Shown here: positions 30,518 to 38,009 of the stretch, piece after piece
Layout: each line of letters opens with the position of its first letter
Position numbering within the stretch: position 1 is the stretch's first letter
DNA from: Candidatus Poribacteria bacterium
Lineage (GTDB): Bacteria > Poribacteria > WGA-4E > WGA-3G
DNA length: 38,009 nt
Reading direction: 5' to 3'
Assembly (NCBI GenBank): GCA_009845545.1
Contig: VXZK01000356.1
Location: 1 to 38,009, forward strand
Notes under the pieces: model-generated
Seen by the model: only the letters and a program-made list of their open reading frames with translations
The model's database searches: none
What the model was told of the DNA's origin: nothing
Translations under genes and position numbers: made by a program

Positions 30518-33500
30518 ATGCCACAACTCAATCTTAAACCCACTCACAAAGCAATCCGAGACTACTACACCACGCTGCGCCAATACGACAAACACAACGT
30601 CACACACGAAGGCGCGGTCAGTTCCCCTTTTGAAACGCTGCTCACCATCTGTGCAAAACAGATGGATGCTACCCTCATTCCACAATTTGCTATGCGCGCG
30701 CCATCAGGTAACCGTATCGTTCTGGATGGTGTGCTGCTCGACGCATACGGACTGCCCTTCGCCTATTGGGAAGCGAAGGATATGGACGATAATCTTACGA
30801 GAGCCGTGCAGGAGAAACGAGAGGCAGGCTATCCCCTTGACAACACGCTCTTTCAAAACCCACAACACGGTATTCTCTATCAGAACGGAAAACAGGTTTT
30901 TGATGTAGACATCACCGATCCAACGCGCTTGATTGCGGCACTCCAACACTTTTGCGCCGCGCCACCGGCAGCACTCGCGAACTGGCACGCTGCTGTCGCC
31001 GAATTCAAAGAGAAGGTCCCCGCACTCGGTAGAAAAGCGGCAGAACTCATAGCAGAACAACACGAAACAAACACGAAATTTGTCACTGTTTTCACAGGCT
31101 TTTATGAACAGTGTCGCGCCGCGATTAATCCGAATCTCTCTAAAGCCGCCGTTGAGGAGATGCTCATCCAACATTTGCTCACTGAACGCATCTTCCGTAC
31201 CGTCTTCAATAATCCCGACTTCACGCGCCGAAATATCATTGCACGCGAGATTGAAAAAGTCATTGAAGTGCTCATCGGGCAGACCTATAGTCGCGATGCG
31301 TTCCTCAAAGAACTAAATCCGTTCTATCTCGCTATCGAACAGGCAGCACTACTCTGTAAAGACTTCTCCCAAAAACAGCAATTTCTTAATACCGTCTACG
31401 AGCAGTTTTTTCAGGGATTCTCTGTTGAGGTAGCAGACACGCACGGTATCGTCTACACACCGCAACCCATCGTTGATTTCATGGTGAAAAGTGTTGCGCA
31501 TATCTTGGAGACCGAATTTGATAGGTCACTGTCGGATACCCGAGTTCATATTATTGATCCGTTTGTGGGGACTGGCAACTTCATCGTCCGACTCATGCAG
31601 GATATCCAAGCGACTACACTTGAAGAGAAGTACCGCCACGAATTGCATTGCAACGAGATTCTGTTATTGCCCTACTATATTGCGAGTTTGAATATTGAGC
31701 AGGAATACTTTCAACGGACAGGTACCTACCTGCCATTTGAGGGAATCTCACTTGCGGACACGTTTGAGTTGTTTGAGGATCAACAGATAGCACTTTTCAC
31801 ACAGGAAAACACGGCACGCGTGGAGAAGCAGAAGGCGGCGGATATGTTCGTCGTCATTGGCAACCCACCTTACAATATGGGGCAGGCAAATGAAAACGAT
31901 AACAATAAAAACCGCAAATATCCCACTATGGATAAACGGGTTGAAGAGACTTATGCGCAAGATTCTACGGCGCAGTTAAAAAACAAACTATACGATCCGT
32001 ACGTCAAGGCGATCGGGTGGGCATCGGAACGCATTGGTGAGGAAGGCGTTGTTGCCTTTATCACAAATAACAGTTTTCTCGACGGGCTGGCGTTTGATGG
32101 CATGCGAAAACACCTCGCTGAAGATTTTGATGCGATTTACATTCTGGATTTAGGCGGGAACGCCCGGAAAGGGTTAAAGGTATCCGATGCGAATGTATTC
32201 GGTATCCGAGTCGGTGTGAGCATCAATCTGTTCATAAAAAACAGTAAGCGAAAATTATCGGAAAAACCCAATATCTTCTATTATCGCACCGATGATTTGT
32301 GGAACAAGAAACAGAAATTCGATCTTCTAAATGCGTGTCAACACATAGGTGGTATTGCGTGGACATCCGTTCAACCGGACAACCGACAGACATGGCTAAC
32401 CGAGGGGCTTCACGCCGAATTTGACACCTTTATTCCGATGGGAAGTAAAGCAGTGAAAAGCAAGAAGGACGGCGGAGAAGCGATTTTTAGCCTCTATTCT
32501 GCGGGTGTTGTCACCAGCAGAGATAATTTGGTATATTCGTTTGGTCTGCCCGTGCTGCAAGAACGTGTTCGCACATTTATTGAAATATACAACACCGCAG
32601 TTGACCGGAAACGAAGGCACGATCCGAAAACGCCACTTGAAAACTTCATTGACACAAGCGATCCGCGTATCAAATGGAGTCATCGGGTTAAGCAATCCTT
32701 GGGAAAACTGGAGTTAAGTACATACCAAGATACCCACTTTCGCACGGCGTTGTACCGTCCTTTCTGTCAAAAATACCTCTACTTCGACCACTTCTGGAAT
32801 GAAAGACGTTATCAACAGCATCGAATTTTTCCTACACCAGAGAACGAAACGGAAAATCGGGTGATAATCGTCAGCGATCACGGCTTTCGATCAGGTTTCA
32901 ATACACTGATGACGCATCTGATTTCCGACCTTCACACACTCGCAGCAAGTGATAGTTTTCAATGCTTCCCTTTCTATGCTTATGATGAGGATGGCACAAA
33001 CCGCCAAGAGAACATCACCGATTGGGCATTGGCACAGTTCCGAACGCATTACGGAGACGATACTATCGCCAAGTGGGACATCTTCCACTACAACTACGCT
33101 GTTTTGCATCACCCTGATTATCGTGAAAAGTATCAGGCGAACCTCAAGCAAGATTTGCCGCATATCCCGTTTGCGGAAAACTTCTGGGGATTCGCCAACG
33201 CAGGCAAGGCATTAGCAAACCTCCACGTTAACTATGAATCTGTTCCGAAATACGACAAGCTGGAGATTAAGGAAACATCGGCTGCGCGGCAAATAGATTG
33301 GCAGGTGGAAAAGATGCGATTCTCCAAAGATAAGACGCAGATTTATTACAACGACTACTTTACGTTGGCGGGCATTCCGGCGGAGGTATTTGACTATCGG
33401 TTAGGGAACCGTTCTGCGTTGGAGTGGGTGGTGGATCAGTATCGTGTCAAGGTAGACAAGCGGAGCGGGATTGTGAACGATCCAAACCGTGCGGATCAAC

Positions 33501-33586
33501 CGCGGTATATTGTGGATTTGATTGGACGCATTATCACCGTCAGCCTCCAGACGGTCGAGATTGTCAAAAATCTGCCATCCTTGTAG
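30518..33586 (+). CDS. Helicase-less restriction-modification enzyme, type ISP-like (N6-adenine)
   Basis: 1022-aa single-chain enzyme. Residues about 45-95 carry a PD-(D/E)XK-like nuclease site (VLDGVLLD with Asp70, then YWEAK with Glu85 and Lys87). The methyltransferase core has motif I IIDPFVGTGNF (about 344-354), preceded by VYTPQPIVDFMV, and motif IV VIGNPPY (about 446-452; N6-adenine type). The C-terminal recognition part ends with the ISP-like YRLGNRSALEWVVDQYRVK. True type ISP enzymes (LlaGI, LlaBIII) have about 1,600 aa with an SF2 helicase between nuclease and methyltransferase; no helicase motif is seen here, so this is more like a type IIG/IIL enzyme. Start ATG 30518 lacks an RBS and follows a promoter directly. 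Confidence 0.87.
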   Translation: MPQLNLKPTHKAIRDYYTTLRQYDKHNVTHEGAVSSPFETLLTICAKQMDATLIPQFAMRAPSGNRIVLDGVLLDAYGLPFAYWEAKDMDDNLTRAVQEKREAGYPLDNTLFQNPQHGILYQNGKQVFDVDITDPTRLIAALQHFCAAPPAALANWHAAVAEFKEKVPALGRKAAELIAEQHETNTKFVTVFTGFYEQCRAAINPNLSKAAVEEMLIQHLLTERIFRTVFNNPDFTRRNIIAREIEKVIEVLIGQTYSRDAFLKELNPFYLAIEQAALLCKDFSQKQQFLNTVYEQFFQGFSVEVADTHGIVYTPQPIVDFMVKSVAHILETEFDRSLSDTRVHIIDPFVGTGNFIVRLMQDIQATTLEEKYRHELHCNEILLLPYYIASLNIEQEYFQRTGTYLPFEGISLADTFELFEDQQIALFTQENTARVEKQKAADMFVVIGNPPYNMGQANENDNNKNRKYPTMDKRVEETYAQDSTAQLKNKLYDPYVKAIGWASERIGEEGVVAFITNNSFLDGLAFDGMRKHLAEDFDAIYILDLGGNARKGLKVSDANVFGIRVGVSINLFIKNSKRKLSEKPNIFYYRTDDLWNKKQKFDLLNACQHIGGIAWTSVQPDNRQTWLTEGLHAEFDTFIPMGSKAVKSKKDGGEAIFSLYSAGVVTSRDNLVYSFGLPVLQERVRTFIEIYNTAVDRKRRHDPKTPLENFIDTSDPRIKWSHRVKQSLGKLELSTYQDTHFRTALYRPFCQKYLYFDHFWNERRYQQHRIFPTPENETENRVIIVSDHGFRSGFNTLMTHLISDLHTLAASDSFQCFPFYAYDEDGTNRQENITDWALAQFRTHYGDDTIAKWDIFHYNYAVLHHPDYREKYQANLKQDLPHIPFAENFWGFANAGKALANLHVNYESVPKYDKLEIKETSAARQIDWQVEKMRFSKDKTQIYYNDYFTLAGIPAEVFDYRLGNRSALEWVVDQYRVKVDKRSGIVNDPNRADQPRYIVDLIGRIITVSLQTVEIVKNLPSL

Positions 33587-33656
33587 GTTTCCCCAACCTT
33601 AACCACTGTAAGTGCGGTCTCGCATCATAGGTGTCAATTTTAGAAAAAACGGTATC

Positions 33657-33910
33657 CTCCGGTAGGTTGGGTTGAACGGTGTTGAGCAGTCAGATGTTGA
33701 TATGCCAAACACACCTGAAAGGTAATATCTCACTATATCTATTCATGAACGGAGTGAAACCCAACTTTACACTGTCAGGGTCTTAGAACCTTCAAAGCAA
33801 AAGCGTTGGGTTTCACTCGGTTTCTGGTGGTTGTAGCGTATGAGCAAAAGTCGTGTTTTTCTTTGATTCGGACGGCTTTGGTGGTATCCCTTCAACCCAA
33901 CCTACCGGAG
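33657..33910. repeat. MITE-like element with 20-bp terminal inverted repeats
   Basis: A 254-bp element bounded by perfect 20-bp inverted repeats: CTCCGGTAGGTTGGGTTGAA (33657-33676) and its complement (33891-33910). Inside, GAGTGAAACCCAAC (33752-33765) pairs with GTTGGGTTTCACTC (33805-33818). No ORF of note is present. It lies right after the restriction enzyme. It could be a non-autonomous transposon or a large member of the AACCTACC hairpin family. Confidence 0.75.
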
Positions 33911-33927
33911 CTCAAGAGGGTTATGAT

Positions 33928-34018
33928 GTCTTCAAGGTTTCCGCGTAGTATCCGGTTCGATTAGGAATGCAGATCGCATTTGGGCGTGTACGCCGCAAAA
34001 CCGAACCTACCGGGCCTG
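33928..34018. repeat. CCGGTT-AACCTACCGG hairpin element, long form
   Basis: Shares flanks GTC(T/C)TCAAGG and ACCGGGCCTG with 18007-18065, but contains an extra core AGATCGCATTTGGG...CGCAAAACC. The same core with other arms is at 35644-35696. The element ends about 40 bases before the promoter of the next gene. Confidence 0.7.
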
Positions 34019-34059
34019 GAACCAAGACGGTTGGACCTGGGACTGTGAATGCAAAGAAT

Positions 34060-34087
34060 TTGACATAATCTCGAAATATGCTAAACT
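34060..34087 (+). promoter_or_regulatory. Promoter for Gfo/Idh/MocA gene
   Basis: TTGACA (34060-34065), 16-base spacer, TAAACT (34082-34087) with the extended -10 base pair TG upstream. The -10 overlaps an ATG at 34078, so translation starts at ATG 34108 behind AAAGGAGAGATACC. Confidence 0.65.
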
Positions 34088-34107
34088 TTGTACAAAGGAG
34101 AGATACC

Positions 34108-35172
34108 ATGAAAAAACCGATTCGCTTAGGACTCATCGGCTGCGGTGGGATTGTGCAAATTACGCATGCCCGTGCCTACCGCGCGCTCACAGATACCGTT
34201 CAGGTCACTGCGCTGGCGGATGTCGTTCCCGAAAACCTACAAAAGATTGGCGAAATGTTTGACGTGCCGACAGAAAACCGATACACCGATTACCGCGAGA
34301 TGCTGGAACACGCTGCACTTGATGTCGTGACGATTGCCACACCGCACTCACTTCACGCTGAGCAGGTCATCGAAGCCGCAAACGCGGGTGTCGCTGTTAT
34401 CTCAGAAAAGCCGATGGCAACAAATTTAGAGGAAGCAGACAGAATTCTGGAAGCCGTACGCCAGAACGATGTCCCTTACACAGTCGTGCATAACTATATC
34501 TTCACTGCCGGGATGCGCGTGGCGATGACGGAACTCGACGCGTTAGGTAAACCGCATTTCGGACGCAGTGCTGGCATGGGATTGAAGCCTTCAGATTTTT
34601 CGGCGGATCATCCTACGCCTGCGTTCGCGTGGCGCGCCAGTAAAGCGAAAGGTGGTGGTTGTATCATTGACACGAGTTACCACGAAATTTATTCTGTTTG
34701 TACGCTGATGCGATCCCCAGTGCGCTATGTTGAGGCACGGGTGCAAACGATGCAGCTTGACATTGATGTTGACGACATCGCGATGCTGCTGTGTGAACAT
34801 GAAAACGGGGGTATCACGACTGTTTCAGGTGCATGGTGCGTGCCCGGTACGGATTCCGGTTGGTGCGAGATGCACGCTGAAAATGGCTCTCTGCGCGTCA
34901 ATCATCGCCACAACGTGGCGGACGCGCTCCGTCGTTTTACGAGAGCAGAAGGTTGGAAACAGTTGGAACTCCCTGAATTTGACGAGGCGGAACGCACGGA
35001 TGCGAGCGGTCATGCCCGTTACTTTATGGAGACCTTTGATGCACTTGCTGCTGGTGCAGCAGTACCTGTGAGCCCAGAGATGGCGTATCATAACCTCTCG
35101 ATTATCGAAGCGGCGCGTAAAGCGACAACAGAACGTCGTGCCATCGAAATTTCGCCACCTAAAACGATTTGA
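34108..35172 (+). CDS. Gfo/Idh/MocA family oxidoreductase
   Basis: 354 aa. Rossmann motif LIGCGGIVQITHARAY (residues 8-23) and the signature SEKPMATN near 103-110, with catalytic Lys. The C-terminal domain has GGGCIIDTSYHEIY, the usual conserved D..YH stretch involved in catalysis. It acts on a sugar or cyclitol with NAD(P). It shares only family features with the protein at 27191-28237. The small exported protein follows after 24 bases on the same strand, probably in the same transcript. Confidence 0.9.
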   Translation: MKKPIRLGLIGCGGIVQITHARAYRALTDTVQVTALADVVPENLQKIGEMFDVPTENRYTDYREMLEHAALDVVTIATPHSLHAEQVIEAANAGVAVISEKPMATNLEEADRILEAVRQNDVPYTVVHNYIFTAGMRVAMTELDALGKPHFGRSAGMGLKPSDFSADHPTPAFAWRASKAKGGGCIIDTSYHEIYSVCTLMRSPVRYVEARVQTMQLDIDVDDIAMLLCEHENGGITTVSGAWCVPGTDSGWCEMHAENGSLRVNHRHNVADALRRFTRAEGWKQLELPEFDEAERTDASGHARYFMETFDALAAGAAVPVSPEMAYHNLSIIEAARKATTERRAIEISPPKTI

Positions 35173-35196
35173 CATTCGTGCTGAAAGGGAACTGAG

Positions 35197-35631
35197 ATGA
35201 AAAGAGGACTACCGTTTTATATTTTCGTTGTTTTGATGTGTGTCCTGAGTCTGAGCATGCCGTTACAATGCTTAGCACAGCAGCAGAATTCGGTGGCACT
35301 TGAGGCAAAAACGGATGCGGAATATGATGCCGAAGACGATGTGAACACAGCGTTGTGGCTTGTCGCTGGCGGGATTTTAGGGACCGCGGGTAGCTTCTTG
35401 CTCGGTTCTGTTGCTATGGGTGGGGCTTATGTCTATCAGCCAGTTCCGCCTGCCGAGCGACTTCTCGGTAAATCGGCAGAATACGTCAGTTTCTACACAG
35501 ACGCCTACAAAGCGCGAATCCGTAGGCTTCAATTGGTTGCCGCCATAAAAGGGGCAGCTGGCGGAACGGCTGTTTTCTGCCTGTTAGGAATGTTCAACAT
35601 AAAGCCGTGGTCAGACTTTGTAACCCGGTAG
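35197..35631 (+). CDS. Small exported membrane protein, unknown
   Basis: 144 aa. Signal peptide MKRGLPFYIFVVLMCVLSLS...CLAQQ, a short acidic stretch (KTDAEYDAEDDVN), then two hydrophobic segments (ALWLVAGGILGTAGSFLLG and AAIKGAAGGTAVFCLLGMF) joined by PPAERLLGKSAEYVSFYTDAYKARIRRLQ. The YVSFYTDAYK loop looks conserved-type, but the family is not recognised. An internal Cys-Leu-Ala after the signal is not a classical lipobox. RBS AAAGGGAACTGAG. Confidence 0.68.
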   Translation: MKRGLPFYIFVVLMCVLSLSMPLQCLAQQQNSVALEAKTDAEYDAEDDVNTALWLVAGGILGTAGSFLLGSVAMGGAYVYQPVPPAERLLGKSAEYVSFYTDAYKARIRRLQLVAAIKGAAGGTAVFCLLGMFNIKPWSDFVTR

Positions 35632-35643
35632 ATATTGTGAATA

Positions 35644-35696
35644 GGCGAGGTTAGGCATACAGATCGCATTTAGGGAGCACATTGCAAAACCTCGCC
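35644..35696. repeat. GGCGAGGTT-AACCTCGCC hairpin element with shared core
   Basis: GGCGAGGTT (35644-35652) and AACCTCGCC (35688-35696) enclose AGGCATACAGATCGCATTTA, the same core as in 33928-34018 apart from a few bases. It lies between convergent genes and could act as a terminator. Confidence 0.65.
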
Positions 35697-35735
35697 AGCA
35701 AGAACGTTTGCGTAAATTTTATCCAAATGAAAATA

Positions 35736-36845
35736 CTATCCACGCAAAAGATGTTGTAACGCATTTGCGATGATATATTCTTCGCCAGCATTAAGCGTGT
35801 AGGCGTTAATCACAAGCGTATCTTTCCCGTGTGTGTTCACCTTGATACGCGGCGTTCCAGCGTCCAATCCACCTGCAAGTTCCGCTGCCTCCTTGCCACT
35901 ACAGGTAACATGCAGATTGGAAAGCGTATGGCTATTTTCTTGGTAACGGACTTCGCAGGACACACCCTCAAGGTTCTCAAGCCCTTGTGCAAGCGCAGCG
36001 TATCTCGCGTCTTGTTCCTTTAACCGCTTATTGTGATCCGTCGATAGCCAAATGTCGATAGCCGTCACCAATCCGATAATTTCCTGCCGATCCACTTTCA
36101 TACCGCGTCCGACGGGCCGGGGCCCGATAAAACCGTGCCTCCGCACAATCTCAATCAATTCCTTCCTACCACAGACGAACCCAGTCGAATGCGGTGCGTT
36201 GAAATACTTGCCCCCGAAACAGACAAGGTCGGCAGATTGGGCATTGCGTCGGAAGTAATCCAGTGGATAGATTTGAGAGGCGGCATCGGCAATTAAGGGG
36301 AGCTCGTGGGCGTGTGCGATTTCAACCGCCTGCTCCAATGGAACGGCTTTGCCCTGATTCGGTTGGATGAGATATGCGAGTGCGGCGGTGTTTTCGCCGA
36401 TGGCATCGCTCAGTTCGTCGGCGGTGCAAGCGTTTTCGTCGCCTACATTAATGAGTTTACTGCCCGGAATGGTAAATGCGCGGTCGTAGGAGTAGTGTTG
36501 CATCTTCTGAAAAACGATTTCGTCTTTCAGCCCAGTAGTATCTGGGAGTTGGGCGCACTTGTCAGGATCGCTTCCGGTCATGACGGTTGCTGATGCCAAG
36601 ACGAGTGCGGTGTAGCATCCGGCTGTGATGTATGCGTCTTCAACCCCTAACCGCTCGGCTATGAATTGTCCGGATTTTTCGAGCAATTCTTCCATTTCGA
36701 CGTAACTTTCATCTGCTTGGCGCATCGCGTCTCGGACCGCTGGAGACGGTGTGGATCCCCCTCGGACGGTCTGATTGCCGGTCGCATTAATGACGGGTCG
36801 CGCGCCGAGTTTCTTGTAGACATTTCCCCAACCTGTATTCGCCAT
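35736..36845 (-). CDS. SelA/DgaE-like PLP-dependent enzyme
   Basis: 369 aa of the selenocysteine synthase-like aminotransferase family: Asp187 in LIADAAS and the PLP Lys213 in LVCFGGKYFNAPHSTGFV. The start MANTGWGNVYKKLGARPVIN with ATGNQTVRGG near 21-30 matches the group that includes D-glucosaminate-6-phosphate ammonia lyase (DgaE) and uncharacterised SelA-like proteins. Without selB, selD or tRNA-Sec nearby, an ammonia-lyase or aldolase role in sugar-acid breakdown is more likely than selenium transfer. ATG 36845 follows AAGGAGGCAATCTC; a longer frame to 36977 has no such site. Confidence 0.83.
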   Translation of the reverse strand: MANTGWGNVYKKLGARPVINATGNQTVRGGSTPSPAVRDAMRQADESYVEMEELLEKSGQFIAERLGVEDAYITAGCYTALVLASATVMTGSDPDKCAQLPDTTGLKDEIVFQKMQHYSYDRAFTIPGSKLINVGDENACTADELSDAIGENTAALAYLIQPNQGKAVPLEQAVEIAHAHELPLIADAASQIYPLDYFRRNAQSADLVCFGGKYFNAPHSTGFVCGRKELIEIVRRHGFIGPRPVGRGMKVDRQEIIGLVTAIDIWLSTDHNKRLKEQDARYAALAQGLENLEGVSCEVRYQENSHTLSNLHVTCSGKEAAELAGGLDAGTPRIKVNTHGKDTLVINAYTLNAGEEYIIANALQHLLRG

Positions 36846-36976
36846 GAGATTGCCTCCTTGGGAATAGTTATCAGAAGAATAGTTGTCATTCGGTACCTTT
36901 CTCAGTAACAAGTGGGACCTAATTTTAAACCTCGTCAGCAAAGAAACCTGTGTAAATGCCATTCTATTTTCATCCA

Positions 36977-37933
36977 TTAAAGGATTGTCAATTCATCTTC
37001 ATCGTCGCTTTCTTCTAATACTGTTTCCAATTCCTGAGCGACTACGCCGAACGCTTCGGATTGCGGGGACTCTGGGTGCCCGGCGACAATCGGCACGCCG
37101 ATGTCCCCGGCAGTGCAGACTTCAGCATCAAGCGGAATTTGTCCCAAGAACGCTACACCGAAGCGTTCGCTCGTATTTTTACCGCCATCTTTCCTAAAAA
37201 TTTCTGTCTTTTCGTTGCAGTGCGGACAGAGGAAATAACTCATGTTTTCAATAATGCCGAGAATAGGGACACCGAGCCGTTCAAACATAGCAACGCCGCG
37301 CCGGACATCGGCAAGTGCGACATCTTGTGGCGTCGTGACAATGAGTGCGCCGGTCAGTGGAATGGCTTGTGTTAAAGAGAGGGCGACGTCACCGGTACCA
37401 GGTGGAAGGTCAATGATGAGATAGTCGAGTTCGCCCCATTCGACATCGCTCAGGAGTTGGCGGATAGAGCTGTGTAACATCGGTCCACGCCAGATCATCG
37501 CTTGCTCTTCTGGAACCATAAATCCGATAGACATGAGTTTAATATTATGGCGAACGAGTGGAATAAGTTTGCGTTCCGGACTGACCTTCGGTTGCTCTTG
37601 AATGCCCATCATTGTTGGGATACTGGGACCATAGGCATCAGCGTCCATGAGACCGACTGCGCCGCCTGCATTCGCTAAGGAGATGGCGAGATTGGTAGCG
37701 ACAGTCGATTTCCCAACGCCGCCTTTTCCACTGGCGACTGCGATTTTATACTTGATATTGGGTAGTGTGATATTTTGTTGCTGGGGTTGTTGTTGTTGCG
37801 GTGGTGGCTGTTGTTGGGGTTGCTGCCCAGAAATTTGTGAACCGCTAATCACCTTCAGGTCGGGATGTCCCTTCGTTTCGGATCCTGATTGCGATTTAGG
37901 CTTTTTGTCGTCGCCTTTTTTAAGGAATCTCAT
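36977..37933 (-). CDS. Mrp/NBP35-type P-loop ATPase (ApbC-like)
   Basis: 318 aa. The deviant Walker A KGGVGKS (70-76) and the AYGPSIP stretch place it in the Mrp/Nbp35 group that assembles or transfers Fe-S clusters; the CPHC pair (FLCPHCNEKTEIF) is the cluster-binding site. Most bacterial Mrp proteins begin with an 80-90-residue MIP18/DUF59 domain. Here it is replaced by a basic start (MRFLKKGDDKKPKSQ) and a Gln/Pro-rich linker (about 36-55). ATG 37933 follows GGAGCATAGAT. The 133-bp gap to the next gene makes co-transcription possible. Confidence 0.92.
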   Translation of the reverse strand: MRFLKKGDDKKPKSQSGSETKGHPDLKVISGSQISGQQPQQQPPPQQQQPQQQNITLPNIKYKIAVASGKGGVGKSTVATNLAISLANAGGAVGLMDADAYGPSIPTMMGIQEQPKVSPERKLIPLVRHNIKLMSIGFMVPEEQAMIWRGPMLHSSIRQLLSDVEWGELDYLIIDLPPGTGDVALSLTQAIPLTGALIVTTPQDVALADVRRGVAMFERLGVPILGIIENMSYFLCPHCNEKTEIFRKDGGKNTSERFGVAFLGQIPLDAEVCTAGDIGVPIVAGHPESPQSEAFGVVAQELETVLEESDDEDELTIL

Positions 37934-38009
37934 ATCTATGCTCCTATCGGTTGTTTATAGAATGGTTGTCGGTTTTCAGTTATCGGTTTTCAGTCACCAA
38001 ATGTTACGA
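37934..38009. repeat. CAGTTATCGGTTTTCAG repeat at window end
   Basis: TCGGTTTTCAGTTATCGGTT and TTCAGTC lie at about 37968-37998, the same phrase as near 4169-4190. The repeat runs up to the window edge. Confidence 0.5.

Noticed and set aside
35736..36845. Selenocysteine synthase (SelA) proper
   Set aside because: No selB, selD or tRNA-Sec nearby; the sequence fits the shorter DgaE-like group better.
1..38009. CRISPR array
   Set aside because: The only short tandem or dispersed repeats are hairpins with irregular spacing; there is no regular repeat-spacer pattern and no cas gene apart from TnpB.
1..38009. tRNA or rRNA genes
   Set aside because: No cloverleaf with a GGTTCRA T-loop and CCA-type end was found in the gaps; the GGTTCAA at 1325 belongs to the IS end.

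Overview
The window looks like chromosomal DNA from an uncultivated bacterium of the Candidatus Poribacteria type, or a close relative. This is inferred from recalled genome style, not from a marker gene: several phytanoyl-CoA-dioxygenase-like (PhyH) proteins, WD40 and HEAT proteins, Gfo/Idh/MocA oxidoreductases, aldo-keto reductases and amidohydrolases sit in short operons separated by many small hairpin-forming intergenic repeats. No rRNA, tRNA or CRISPR array is visible. Genes use the standard bacterial code with ATG, GTG and TTG starts and mostly good Shine-Dalgarno sites.

Layout. 1-1331: an IS200/IS605-type element with tnpB and its hairpin-rich right end, no tnpA in view. 1465-2286: a secreted WD40 gene interrupted by an in-frame TGA. 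2495-4080 (minus): an MFS transporter missing its N-terminal half, then an aldo-keto reductase with a clear promoter. 4405-7535 (minus): a carbohydrate pair, a GH32 enzyme and a second beta-propeller glycosidase-like protein. 7580-11532 (minus): two paralogous small membrane proteins bracketing a HAD phosphatase, a secreted esterase, a beta-class DNA methyltransferase whose C-terminus is frameshifted by a 31-bp tandem duplication, and an unknown 128-aa protein. 11538-15926 (minus): GNAT, Rieske protein, amidohydrolase, PhyH-like protein with HxG instead of HxD, and a glutamate-1-semialdehyde-aminomutase-like aminotransferase. 16020-18546: a decay zone with a broken STT3-like gene, an intact lipoprotein, a tiny coiled-coil remnant and a frameshifted antitoxin remnant. 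18549-20708: a PhyH-HEAT fusion facing an SDR. 20868-24242 (minus): MacA-like adaptor and MacB-like permease without an ATPase. 24417-28237 (minus): aldo-keto reductase, OLD-type ATPase/TOPRIM nuclease, Gfo/Idh/MocA protein. 28385-29893 (minus): S10-type serine carboxypeptidase. 30215-33586 (plus): small coiled-coil membrane protein and a 1022-aa helicase-less restriction-modification enzyme resembling type ISP, apparently read from a leaderless promoter. 33657-34018: a MITE-like element and other hairpin repeats. 34108-35631 (plus): Gfo/Idh/MocA and a small exported protein. 35736-37933 (minus): SelA/DgaE-like PLP enzyme and an Mrp/NBP35 ATPase.

How the parts fit. Most genes are enzymes for uptake and oxidation of sugars, aromatic or amino-sugar-like compounds. 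Interleaved are genome-defence or mobile genes (TnpB, orphan methyltransferase, OLD nuclease, ISP-like enzyme, antitoxin remnant). The number of broken genes and the arm-covarying hairpin families indicate a genome under strong repeat and recombination activity. The most unusual items are the ISP-like enzyme with leaderless expression, the methyltransferase with a duplicated tail and inserted helix-turn-helix, the PhyH-HEAT fusion, the HxG PhyH protein, and the covarying hairpin families.
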